NCBI GenBank assembly: GCA_014904985.1
Contig: MU129022.1
Coordinates: forward strand, 6,319 to 70,318
Reading direction: 5' to 3'
Origin: Hydnum rufescens UP504
Lineage: Eukaryota; Basidiomycota; Agaricomycetes; Cantharellales; Hydnaceae
Length of the DNA: 64,000 nucleotides
Positions 33,417 through 43,440 of the stretch are shown here, in pieces. The stretch's first letter is position 1. Every line of letters begins with the position of its first letter. The notes under the pieces were generated by a model. It was not told the origin of the DNA and made no database searches. It saw nothing but the letters and a program-made list of their open reading frames with translations. Made by a program: the position numbers and the translations under genes.

Positions 33417-34292
33417 ATGACCCGGGGCGGCGGAATATTGGAGAAATTTGCTGGCTTGCGCCATTGGTGGGGAGTCCCGAACACCCGGTATCACCTTTTG
33501 ATCAGGATGCGACCGTCTTTAGAGCGCCATCTGGATCCTTTTCGAACAGCTCTTTCAACACGATCGGGGACCTGGTACGCGGACGGTGTCCTGAAGATGA
33601 ATGATCACATCCTTGTCAAATTCGGTACTCACGTTCGAAAGACGGAAGCGTGTACCATGGAATACGTATCTCGGCACACAACGATTCCAGTCCCTCGGAT
33701 CATCGATGTCATTTCTCAAGTCAATTCGAATGGCTCGACAGTCGTTTATATTATGATGGAACACATCGACGCTACACGGCTTGATGTAGTCTGGCCTTCT
33801 TTATCTGCAGATGTGAGGACCGCCATTGCGCTGGAACTGAAGGGCTACATCGATCAACTTCGAATGTTGAAAGCTCCGTACCCTGGTCGCGTAGAGTCCG
33901 TAGATGGGACGGGCTGGCAAGATGAGCGCATCGAGAGCCGACCCAATAAGACTGCTTCTTGCACCATCCCTGAATTTCATCGATACATGGGGGTTCATCA
34001 GGCCCCAATTGACCCCTCAACGTACTCTCTTTTCATGTCGCGCTCTCAGTACCACCAATCCACATTCACCCACGGTGATCTGGGAATGCATAACATTCTT
34101 GTGCGCGATGGGAGAATTGCAGCTGTACTTGATTGGGAGTGGAGTGGTTGGCGACCCGAAGGATACGAGTATTCGCGCGCATATCTCAGCAATCTTACAT
34201 CTTTGGAGTGGTGGAGAACGCTGTCAGCAGTATTGGATATTTATGATGTGGAACTGAAAGTGTATACCGCTGTGGCAGCTTACTTTGGTTGA
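33417..34292 (+). CDS. APH-fold phosphotransferase family protein (291 aa)
   Basis: The C-terminal half carries the diagnostic catalytic segment FTHGDLGMHNILV (Brenner-like HxDxxxxN motif, about residues 215-230), followed by AAVLDWEWSGWRPEGYEY. That is the Asp of the metal-binding loop in the aminoglycoside/choline phosphotransferase fold. Upstream, DHILVKFG probably holds the ATP-binding Lys and TTIPVPRIIDV is the usual hinge region. The family phosphorylates small molecules or is catalytically uncertain in fungi; the substrate cannot be read here. The frame opens earlier without ATG; I chose the ATG at 33,417 and a 5' exon may be missing. It is one of the few host-like genes and is not interrupted. 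Confidence 0.85.
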   Translation: MTRGGGILEKFAGLRHWWGVPNTRYHLLIRMRPSLERHLDPFRTALSTRSGTWYADGVLKMNDHILVKFGTHVRKTEACTMEYVSRHTTIPVPRIIDVISQVNSNGSTVVYIMMEHIDATRLDVVWPSLSADVRTAIALELKGYIDQLRMLKAPYPGRVESVDGTGWQDERIESRPNKTASCTIPEFHRYMGVHQAPIDPSTYSLFMSRSQYHQSTFTHGDLGMHNILVRDGRIAAVLDWEWSGWRPEGYEYSRAYLSNLTSLEWWRTLSAVLDIYDVELKVYTAVAAYFG

Positions 34293-34608
34293 TGGACATG
34301 TATGCGAATCTAAATGGGCTAATTTTTGGCTAGAATCGAGTATCCCCAAATAAAATCTTGACCCCTCATCGGCTGCGTCCAGCTCCCTATCTACTATGCT
34401 GCAGAGCGAGATTTCTTGTCGACTTCAATTTCTTGTACCGCAAAGGGGGCACCTTTTTAATCTGCGAGCTGATGCGCCGCGATTGGCAATCATCGTCGTC
34501 TTTCTGGCATCCTCCCACAAAAAAGAACGAAGAGTCAGTGCAGCACAAACCTTATAGTTTTCCACCTCGAGCTTTAGGTACTAAGTCTGGTTGCAACAGA
34601 ACTCCTGC

Positions 34609-35249
34609 ATGGCCGAAGTCTCCAGCACTATGTGTGCAATTGGATTGTTCAATATTGCATCATTAACCACTGAATCCGAGCCAGAGTTTTCCACTCGACT
34701 GATGACTACGCCATTGGACTGCGATGAGATCCACATTCAAGGGGCGACGCAGTTCTTCATTAAGCGCCAGTCGTCCCCCGGCCAGAATCCGGAATGGGTA
34801 TTCCAATGCTCCAAACCCCGATCTCGCTCTTTCACACTGACTGCGATGACCCTGCTGGGTCCTCTTCCTCCTGCGTGGTCCTCTTCGAACATTGAAGAAC
34901 TTCTCGCCGAGGTACCTATTCCAGAACATCCAGGATCGATACACACAACCTCGCGAGCTTGGGTTCTTGCTGCTGTTCATGTCAGTACTGCTTTGCGCTG
35001 TCTGTACTAGTGAAATCCTGATGGAATAGACTATTTCAGGCACTAATCAGCAGTAAGGCCCTCAAGTTGGAGCATGACCCAGCTCTAATGTGGGCGTGTG
35101 CGTTCCGAGAAGCTTGCAGCCACGTACCTATCAACTACACCATACCAATCCCAGTTCTCCATGAAACTGATCAAATGGTGGATTTATCATACATTCAATT
35201 ACTCCAAGAGAATCTTCGGACTTCGTTCCCACCAGTCCCTCAGCAGTGA
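34609..35249 (+). CDS. Unrecognised two-exon protein (193 aa)
   Basis: Exon 1 (34,609-34,980) is exactly 124 codons from ATG. The intron 34,981-35,039 (59 nt) begins GTCAGT, contains ACTAGTGA or CCTGATG as candidate branch sites and ends TTTCAG. Exon 2 (35,040-35,249) continues the frame for 69 codons to the stop. The protein is mixed alpha/beta-looking with no signal peptide or membrane segment, and no family is recognised. The composition resembles the neighbouring APH-like gene more than the repeats, so it is probably a real host gene. Confidence 0.6.
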
Positions 35250-35534
35250 AATGGATGATAATACTGCTCATGTACGTAGTCTTCCCCATTCTCCAAACTG
35301 CTGGTCACCTAGACCACTCATTGTTTTCCAGTCGGCTAGATTTGGGTGCGCAGGTCCACCCATATAGTACCTTGAGTAAAATGCAGGTTCTGGAGCCAAT
35401 GAAAAACGTATCATCGTTCCCTCCCTCCTCCCCCATTTTGTACTATGACTCCCATGTATTTGCTTCATCTGATGCTGAAATACAGTTGTTTGTGTGGTAT
35501 TCCTATGCAGCAGTGCAGCATGAGGAGCACACTA

Positions 35535-35660
35535 CAAGACACCCCCAGCGATGCTGGGTGTGATAAGGTGGTTTTCTATTTACTGGTGCGCAAAAGGAGC
35601 GGGTCCCAGCCACTCCTTTGCCCATTTCCTAACGTATAACATCTCATCTCGAATTCGCAC
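35535..35660 (+). repeat. Second relic of a single PHI unit
   Basis: It has an exon-type hairpin ACACCCCCAGC/GCTGGGTGT (35,539-35,562), a decayed 5' site (AAGGTGG), a degenerate intron hairpin GCGCAAAAGGAG/CTCCTTTGC (35,588-35,622), a branch CTAAC (35,629) and then AACGTATAAC, as in full units (TAACGTAT). No flanking units. Confidence 0.7.
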
Positions 35661-36580
35661 CTTCCGCATCTCTTTCGTCCCGGGGTTGAGTTCTCCACAA
35701 CCGACGTCAACGCAATGAGGCCCGCAGTGGGACTATACCCGCCAACTGGTACCCCTCTGCCAGTCAGTCCACGGCCAATTAGCATTATGCTCACGTAACA
35801 TATAAATTTCGTTTTCACCTTAGCCATCTCAAATCGGTGGATCTCCCTCGCAGCTTCGTCTCTAACTTCAATGCCCCCGTCGATCCCTCCCACCCCTCCC
35901 AGAAATCTACCAGATGCCTCCCATCAAGGACTCCCTCAGTCGCCGGGCAATCAACATCCACCTCCCTCCATTTGGCAACTACAAATAGTGCACCCGGTTC
36001 GAAGAAAACTCCCGGATCAAACCAATACGAATCTGATCAGGAGAGGAATTGAGACCGACAGCACCTGGAATTTGCGCGGGAAGCTACAAATATGTACAGG
36101 GGCCCCATGCCACTAGACGAATTCTTGGAAAGCTATCTGAATGTGCTCTCTGCAGCCTGACATATGGGGATCACTGTTCGAAGATACTGTGGTGGTGGTG
36201 GAGCTCTTTCTTATATACCGCTTCGGGCTGCCTACAGGTAGCTATAAGGCACCTAGGGCAGTCCTTGTACATGGGTACATGGTTAAATATTCTTTGGTGT
36301 CTCCTCCTTTCTCATTATGTAGTCATTGGACTCGTAGTGTTTCCGTCCCCACTGCCTTTTCGGCGGCCTCTTCGGGGTCGCCCTATCGACTTGGTATCGA
36401 TTTCCGGGGGTAGTTTTTGGCATGGCATATATATTTACAGATGAATAAGGTGTGAGCATGGGAGTTTCGGTTGGTCTATGTTGTGCTTAGCTTTGTGAAT
36501 GCTGCCGTGGCCTCAACGAATTGGGCCAATCGTTCTATAGAGTCGTAGACGTAATCCTGATACATCACTTGTCTGTAATA
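35661..36580. other. Weak open frames only
   Basis: Open frames at 35,837-36,052 and 35,871-36,444 look partly protein-like (Pro/Ser-rich) but lack recognisable domains or clear splicing. They may be remnants of a host gene. Confidence 0.35.
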
Positions 36581-36903
36581 CTGTAGCCGTCTTAAGTCTA
36601 ACAAACCTGCGGCTGTGTGACGTGACACTCAAGCAAGTTAACACAACAATGGGGGGTCGGATTGGGCGTGACACCTAGTTAAGTAACAATATGTGACCCA
36701 GTGGGTCGGAAAGGACTGGGTCATTTCTACTCTGAATCTGGTGGAAATTCCCTCCCCCCCCGCTCCGCCCCACCCCCTGGTCATCATGTGACACCCCAAT
36801 ATTGTTAACAACAACCCCCCAAATGTGACGTTATTGTTAGCTTTGGTAACACTCGGAGCCTGGGTGTGACGTGACAGGTTTGTTAGACTTAAGACGGCTA
36901 CAG
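36581..36903. mobile_element. MITE of Tc1/mariner type (323 bp, TA duplication)
   Basis: It has 29-bp perfect terminal inverted repeats starting CTGTAGCCGTCTTAAGTC and is flanked by TA on both sides (36,579-36,580 and 36,904-36,905). Internal words such as GTGACGTGACA, GTGTGACAC and GTTAACAACAA recur in inverted pairs. There is no coding capacity. The TA target fits the mariner superfamily. Confidence 0.88.
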
Positions 36904-37049
36904 TACCCCGTAGTAGGGGATGTATCCCTCTCGGCTAGCTGTGATGTACCAACTCATTACATAATTACAATTATTCTATCGACAGCAGGTGGAATATCCA
37001 CTATATCCGGGTGCAGGGAATATACTGGATAATACAGGTACACGTACCT

Positions 37050-37760
37050 GTGCAAAGTTCCCCACATCATGGGGGCTTTGCATGCATATATAGCGTGCAG
37101 GTCTTCATTTCATCCTGGGACTCGGTCGGGCGAGATCTTGGGCGGTTGCGCACATCCGTATTATGCAGGGGGCTTCATGTTCTTGTCGGGCGGATTTTGG
37201 CGCCGGGGGGGGCAGCCTAGAATAACAAATAATACGTTACATTAGTAAAATCAAAGCGAGGTAGCACCAAAAGAGCAGCTGGTGCTGCTCTTTTGGTGCC
37301 GTGGTACAACTAGTAGTGAAGAACTTACGAGGTACCCACACCCGCCGCAGCAGGTGTGGTACCGTGCTTTGCCTGTCGTTGCGTCCGTTGCGGGCGTTCG
37401 GGAGCTGGCGTCTCGCGCACTTCAGTGGCGACACGTCGGTATTTCGCGCGGGCCTTTTTCGTGTTCTCGTCGGGTTGGTTTTCGCGTACAGGGATGGATC
37501 TAGAATAACGAATAACATGTTACTAAAAAAAACCATAGGCAGCACCAAAAGAGCAGCAGTTGCTGCTCTTTTGGTGCCATTGTACCTGCTTTGGTTGAGA
37601 ACTCACCTAATAGTGCCACACCCGCCGCAGCGGGTGTGGTGCTGTGTGTTTTATCTGTCGTTGCGTGGGGGCTGCGCATATATGCCGGGTCTTGCACGGA
37701 TTTCGGTCCGCGTTAATTTCCGGGTGGCCGTCGCGGGTTTTGTATCGTCGTTGTTCGGGT
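37050..37760 (-). repeat. PHI-M left array: two complete units, leftward
   Basis: Intron hairpins GCACCAAAAGAGCAGC/GCTGCTCTTTTGGTGC are at 37,542-37,577 and 37,264-37,299. On the minus strand the first intron has AGGTGAGT, a branch GTAAC and TTATTCTAG. The second runs from a GTAAGT site near 37,330 to TTATTCTAG near 37,213. Exon hairpins at 37,616-37,639 and 37,336-37,359 both close with a TGCG loop on the minus strand. A further, unlike hairpin (GCAAAGTTCCCC/GGGGGCTTTGC) lies at 37,051-37,083. Confidence 0.82.
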
Positions 37761-37769
37761 CGAAGGAAG

Positions 37770-38211
37770 CTCATATGGATAGATAATAAATACCTAGATA
37801 AAAAACAAGTACCAAATAATAAATATCTGTCTAATCCAAGGGAGGAAATGAGTGATAATCTGTGGGATTGTACTAAGGCACCATGTGCAAAGCAGAATTA
37901 GGCGACTTCCATGCATTATGATTGGCCCAAATTTGAGTATGTTCGTGTAATATATGTATATTGCATGGGCGATGACGCGAATTGGACGAATGGGCCAACT
38001 CGTGTCATCGCCCATGCAATTATACATATATTACACGAACATACTCAAATTTGGGCCAATCATAATGCATGGAAGTCGCCTAATTCTGCTTTGCACATGG
38101 TGCCTTAGTACAATCCCACAGATTATCACTCATTTCCTCCCTTGGATTAGACAGATATTTATTATTTGGTACTTGTTTTTTATCTAGGTATTTATTATCT
38201 ATCCATATGAG
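37770..38211. repeat. PHI-M core palindrome
   Basis: Arms 37,770-37,985 and 37,995-38,211 are nearly identical in inverse orientation (about 216 bp each, very few differences), with a ~9-base centre. Each arm has ATTGGCCC (inverted CCAAT box) about 30 nt from ATATATGTATAT on the same strand, pointing toward the centre. The sequence GATAATAAATACCTAGATAAAA and its mirror end the arms. It is clearly related to the PHI-2 core. Confidence 0.93.
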
Positions 38212-40575
38212 TTTTGTACTGCCCCTAATTAGGCGCTCCTTGGAGCCCGGAAACTCCCGGCGTTGAGTGTCAGGATCTTCAGATTTACTCAACGAGGCGC
38301 CCGAAGCAAGCACCACACACTCACCACACTGTGCCACACACCCGCCGGGGCGGGTGTGTGGCACTGTTAGGTGAGTTTTTTTCTTCATAGGGTGTACCAC
38401 GACGCCAAAAGAGCAGCCCAGGCTGCTCCTTTGGCGTTGGTTCTCTTATTTTTTTTTAACTAACATATTCATTATTCTAGATTTCCTCCCTCCGCGAACC
38501 CTCCATCTGAAGAATGCACCAACGAAGCCCGGGCGAAATACGGGCGCCCGCAGCCACGCCAGACCCCGATATTCGACTATCAATTGTCCGCCGCCGATAC
38601 GTGGCCTCAAATACGGTGCCACACACCCGCTTCGGCGGGTGTGTGGCAATATTAGCTGAGTTGTTTTCTATTACGGGGTGTACGACGACGCCAAAAGAGC
38701 AGCAGCAGCAGCTCTTTTGGCGTTGCTTGTGTTCTTTTTTTTACTAACACATTTGTTATTCTAGTTCCCTTCTCCCCCCGCGAAACCCCCGCCGAATTAT
38801 GCACAGACAAGGCCCAGGCGAAATACGGGGGCACGCGCAGCCACCCATGACCCCGAACCTTGCGTGTCCCCAACCCCTACAACAACGAATCAAGTACGGC
38901 GCCACACCCGCTTCGGCGGGTGTGTGGCAATATTGGGTAAGTCTTTTTCTTTATGGGGTATGCTACGACGCCAAAAGAGCAGCACCAGCTGCTCCTTTGG
39001 TGTTGCTTATGTTATTTTTTTTTACTGACGTATTACTTAGTCTAGTTGTTTCTCCCTCCGGGAAACTGACCCAAAGAACGCACAGACAACGCCCACCGCG
39101 AAATCCGGAGCGCACAGCCGCCCAAGACCTCAACTCTCGAGTATCCGCAACGTATACGAAGACAAAACAAATACGCCGCCACACACTCGCTTCGGCGGGT
39201 GTGGCAATATTAGGTGTGTTTGTTTTAAATTACGGGGTGTACCACGACGCCAAAAGAGCAGCCCCGGCTGCTCTTTTGGCGTTACCTTGGGTTTTTTTTT
39301 TCGTTACTGACGTATTATTATTCTAGGTGCCTCTATTGCTCGAGACGAATACGAACGCACGCAGCCACCCGGATCCCGAACTTACACGACAACGAACCAA
39401 ATACAGGACCACACCCGCTGCGGCGGGTGTGGTAATATTAGGTTAGTTTTCGACTATCGTATGTACTACGGCGCCAAAAGAGCAGCACTGGCGCTCTTTT
39501 GGCGCTGCTTTCTTTTTTTCTTTTTCTCTTGCTAATGTATTCGCTATTCTAGGTACCTTCTCCCTGCATCAAGCCCCGCCCGCAGCCACGCCAGACGAGG
39601 CCCGAGGTGTGATACCGGCGTACGCAGCCACCCGAAAGCCCAGCCCCCAAACGCCCCAACCGTCTACAACAACACATTAGATACGGCGCCACACCCGCTT
39701 CGGCGGGTGTGGTACTGTGAGGTGAGGTTTATTTATGTACGGGGTGTTCTACGGCGCCAAAAGAGCAGCATCAGCTACTCTTTTGGTGCCACCTGTGTCT
39801 TTTTTTTATATTACTAATGTACTCATTATTTTGGATCTCTTATCTCTGCGCGAAACTCGACCCGAAGCCAGCACGGACGACCCCCAAGGCGAAATACGTA
39901 CGTACCCAGCCCCCGAACACCCGCAACATACACAACAATACGGTACCACGCACCCGCTCCGGTGGGTTTGCGGTACCACTAGGTGAGTCTCCCTTTACGG
40001 GGTGTACGACGACGCCAAAAGAGCAGCACTAGCTGCTCTTTTGGCGTTGCTTGTGTTCTTTTTTTTTTGTTTTACTAATGTATTTGTCATTGTAGGCCCT
40101 TTCTCCCTCTGCGCGACCCCACCCAGAGAATGCACAAGGCCCGGGGCGAAATACGGGCGCGCAGCCGCCCAAGACCCGAACCCTCGACTATCCGCAAGGT
40201 ATACGACAACACCTTAAATACGGTGCCACACACCCGCTTCGGCGGGTGTGTGGCAATATTATGTGAGTTTTTTTTTCATTCGCAGTGTACGACGACGCCA
40301 AAAGAGCAGCCCCGGCTGCTCTTTTGGCGTTGCTTCTGTTATTTTTTTTTAAAACTAACCTACTCATCATTTAGGGTTTCGCCCTCCGCGAAACCCATCC
40401 GAAGAGTGCACTGACAAGACCCAGGCGAAATACGGGCGCACGCGCAGCCATGCAAGACCCCAACGCCCGACTATCCGCAACCAATACAACGACGCCTCAA
40501 ATACGGTGCCACACCCGCCGAAGCGGGTGTGTGGCAATATTAGGGGAGTTTTTTTATTATGCTGTGTACGACGCA
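38212..40575 (+). repeat. PHI-M right array: nine exon hairpins, eight introns
   Basis: Introns read as 38,371-38,480, 38,655-38,764 (5' site changed to CTGAGT), 38,937-39,045, 39,214-39,326, 39,442-39,552, 39,722-39,833 (3' site TTG), 39,983-40,095 and 40,263-40,374. They are 109-113 nt, very uniform. Branch sites are TAACTAAC, TACTAAC, TACTGAC, GCTAAT, TACTAAT or AACTAAC, 10-18 nt before TTCTAG, TGTAG or TTTAG. Intron hairpins CGCCAAAAGAGCAGC/GCTGCTCTTTTGGCG start near 38,401, 38,687, 38,967, 39,246, 39,470, 39,752, 40,011 and 40,293. Exon hairpins start near 38,334, 38,619, 38,902, 39,179, 39,409, 39,689, 39,946, 40,226 and 40,509. Seven of the nine close C-UNCG-G (five TTCG, one TGCG, one TCCG). 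Confidence 0.9.
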
Positions 40576-40746
40576 GACTCCTTCCCAGTCGTGTGGTGGC
40601 TTTCTTCGCGCTTGGTCTCCACCTATAGGAGTTAAGTCCTAAATCTGCAAATTTGGATCTGTGTTACCTAATGTATTATGAAATAATAATGGAAATTAAG
40701 TAAAACCTGATCATCTATGCAGAATAACAATGTGAGAAAGCCACCA

Positions 40747-40885
40747 TTAGTGTTGCCACGACTTGACTTGGCTCGACTTTGGGCGACTTCATGCGACTTC
40801 TGAAGGACTTGGCTTATCGCCGAAGCCAAGTTGAATTTAGGACTCAACTTAGACTTGGAGTCGACTCAAGCCACGACTCGAGGCT
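40747..40885. repeat. hAT-type subterminal repeat cluster
   Basis: A dense run of GACTTGGCTCGACTT-type words in both orientations follows AGTGTTGCCACGACTTG. It lies beside a hAT C-terminal fragment, as expected for the end of a hAT element. Confidence 0.6.
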
Positions 40886-40924
40886 TTGTATATACCTATG
40901 TACATAATCATAATCTGTCTACTC

Positions 40925-41290
40925 ATCGGTGATTAAATCCTCATGGTCCATAAGATGTTCCAACACCTCATCAATCTCCGTGGGTGCAGTGTTCAATATA
41001 TCTCAAAGCATGTTGCCCCCATTGTCCAGATCAACCATCATGTCAGCCATGGGAGTCTTCCAACCTTTTGTAAAGTTTAGTCACTCTGTCTTCAGCATAA
41101 ATTTGAGCATCTGGAGCCCCTCCATTATGTCAGGTTTGAGGTGACTGTGTCTTTTCATCATTGTTTTGGAACTTGAGGAGAAGACCCACTCAGATGGAAC
41201 CAAAGAGGCCTGGATTGGAAGGTAATCCATAGCCATTTGGAACCATGTCGGGAGCATGTACTCATGCTCCTATGGAAATAAGAAGTCAAC
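40925..41290 (-). pseudogene. hAT transposase C-terminal (dimerisation) fragment
   Basis: The minus strand from about 41,285 reads WFQMAMDYLPIQASLVPSE, VFSSSSKTMMKRHSHL and IMEGLQMLKFMLKTE, the conserved C-terminal dimerisation region of hAT transposases. It then runs through a stop into an acidic tail. The rest of the transposase is absent. Together with the cluster at 40,747-40,885 it marks the 3' end of a hAT element. Confidence 0.75.
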
Positions 41291-41649
41291 ATATGGCCAA
41301 ATGAGACTCGACTTATACAAACCTGCCAAAAGGTAAGTATAGGTTTCTGGGAGAGTGTCAGGGTGCACCACAAGTGTCAGGGCGACACTGCCGTCAAAGC
41401 CACAAACAGAAAGAGGAAAGAGATTAATTAACTACACGCTATTGCAGTGGGAATCCTGAGAGATTGAAACTGGCGATCCCCCAACTGTGAAGGGCTATAA
41501 ATACTATTTCCTGCACACAGCCTCCAGCCTTCCAGAGCCTTCCGCCATCTTCCATAACCTTCCGGATCCTCTTAGAATGCCGGCTCCACAGCCCATCAGT
41601 CAGCCTCCACAGCCACCATCACTAAGCCTCACTAAGCTGATGCAGCTGT
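41291..41649. other. No recognisable gene
   Basis: It holds CCAGCCTTCCAGAGCCTTCC-type short repeats near 41,520-41,580 and a proline-rich frame (41,487-41,780) without a family. Confidence 0.4.
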
Positions 41650-42155
41650 GTTACGAATCCTGTGCACACCTCCACATGGCTGTGCCCCAGCTTCCATATG
41701 TATCCCCCTTAGTGTATGTACTTCCAAGGCAGTGTACGCCTGGGTACTCCAAAGGTGTCCAAAGTGTCAAAGGACCGTAATGATGTGGATGGAGTATGGA
41801 TTGGGACAGGTGATGTGGATTCAGGGACTGGGGGTAGAGGAGGAGGAGGGGAGTCTGGATTGGCAACTCCATAGACTCATGTGGGGAGCGAGGGAATGAC
41901 AGGTGCTGACAAGGGCACCAATGCTACCACTGGTTGACTACCCAGCCATAGTGTGCTGGCCAAGGCCGATAGAACAAGGGCAATAGTAATAAGAGAAATG
42001 CCAATAATGGCAAGGATGACAATAACCCCGTAGTGAATGGAGGGAGAGAGGAGACAAGAGCATTTGAGAGTAGGCACCATATGATAGAGTCGATGAAGAA
42101 TGATACTCTGACAGGTAAGTCTTAGCAGAAGCAAATGTCAATTTGATCCTGACAA
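41650..42155 (-). repeat. Dispersed repeat family C, copy 3
   Basis: Aligns by eye to 24,690-25,180 throughout: CACACCTCCACATGGCTRTGCCC, CTTCCAAGGCAGTGTACRCCTGGGTACTCC, the hydrophobic frame, and CAGAGTATCATTCTTCATC. Same orientation as copy 2. Confidence 0.8.
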
Positions 42156-43054
42156 CAAGTGAACCATATAGGCCCTCATATTCTTGATCAATACTCAGTT
42201 CTCTGTATCAAAGTCATCATCTGCATCAATGAGACTGAGCTTGATACATGTGGAGTGGGAGAGCTCAGAGGCTGTGCCCACAACTGAGGGCCTTGTATTT
42301 GCTATGGTCCAATACTTTGTGAGCTGAATTAACCCAAAGTAGAACAGAACTAAGGGACACGGCAAAAAAGTGCGAAACTGACATTGTATATCATTCACTG
42401 CTTCTTCTATCCATTTTGGAGACCTGGTCGGAATAAAATACTATTTAATACTTGATTAAAGACGTGATAATTTTCATCGTTGGTGCATGGAGAAAAAGTA
42501 CTCACCCAATGCAATCACATAGGCAAGTCTTACTCTTCCATGGTATTTGTTTAGAATGCCATTCCCTCATAAATAGGTGCACTGTCTGGATCAAAATCAT
42601 GGTCTGCCTCCAATCTTTTTGAAGGGATGGAAGTGGGTATGTTCGCTGAGATCAGTATATGCCCACCTGTAAGGTGACTGAGTTGGGTATATTGGTGATC
42701 ATCTCAGCTGGGAGTTACAGGCATAAACTTACATCCAGAATGCTGTACACTTCTGAAAAGCATTAGTAAGTACTTGATTGGAGTTAAGTATTTGGTGCTA
42801 ATGGACATCACCTGTAGCCTTTGGAAAATTAGCAAAGATTATACGAATCTGTTTGAAGACTACTTTCATTGAAAAATGGTCTGAACTATCATGAGCTGAA
42901 TCACATTGCATCTCTACTTCCCAAAGTAATTCTACTTCAGGGACTTTGGGGTTAAAATCTCCCACAGCATTCCCTTTGTGTATGATCTCCATAAATGCAA
43001 CATGTCAGTCACAGATGACCAGATGGCATTGACAAGTGTATGGACTCAAGCCAT
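42156..43054. other. No recognisable gene; target region of PHI-2
   Basis: Only short frames. The duplicated 10 bp of PHI-2 lies at the right edge. Joining the two flanks did not give a reading frame I recognise. Confidence 0.4.
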
Positions 43055-43064
43055 AATGTCACCA
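43055..43064. repeat. Target-site duplication of PHI-2, left copy
   Basis: AATGTCACCA recurs at 49,264-49,273. Nine or ten bases depending on the exact element end. Confidence 0.85.
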
Positions 43065-43440
43065 AACCAGTCAGCCATAATTGTAATATCTAGTTAGGCC
43101 TTTTGCCTTGCTTTTATTTAGTCTAAGAGCAGGTTTTTAGGTGGGGCCCACTGGGTGATTTCATGGCATGAGACAAGGGGCCCCCTCACCTTAGACTGCC
43201 AGTGGGACTTAGAGATTCTCAGAGTTGCAGGACAGTGGGCCATATGGGCTTATTGGGGATAATGTGTTCCACTATATGGTACATACCTGGTCAGCAGGAG
43301 GTTGAGGTTGAGGTTGAGGTTGAGATTGAGCACAGGGAGAGGAGGGAGGAGCACTTGGTGGAGGGGCAGGTCACCAGATTCATTCACCAGTCATTGCATT
43401 ATTGACTTGTTTATTTATTTATTTAGAAATTCTATTAACA
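43065..43440. repeat. PHI-2 R-type terminus
   Basis: The TIR, with ATCTAGTTAGGCC and TTTATTTAGTCTAAGAGC, is at 43,065-43,137. GGGGCCC words are at 43,145-43,190, a GAGGTTGAGGTT tract at 43,300-43,325 and TTTATTTATTTATTTA at 43,410-43,425 (AATAAA words on the minus strand). Homologous in inverse to 19,931-20,284. Confidence 0.8.

Larger units (their letters stand above)
37000..40575. mobile_element. PHI-M: PHI array without recognisable termini
   Basis: This is the same unit architecture as PHI-1 and PHI-2, arranged outward from a core palindrome at about 37,990, but with unequal arms: two intron hairpins on the left (minus strand) and eight on the right (plus strand). The TIR and GC clusters that end PHI-1 and PHI-2 are not visible on either side, so the boundaries are approximate. 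The copy is probably truncated by deletion or rearranged. Its core is closely related to the core of PHI-2 and different from PHI-1. Unit sequences are the least decayed in the window. Confidence 0.8.

Noticed and set aside
38212..40575. A CRISPR-like array (regular palindromic repeats with unique spacers)
   Set aside because: Repeats are two different imperfect hairpins per ~280 bp, spacers are long and related to one another, and splice signals and a eukaryotic context are present. No cas genes.
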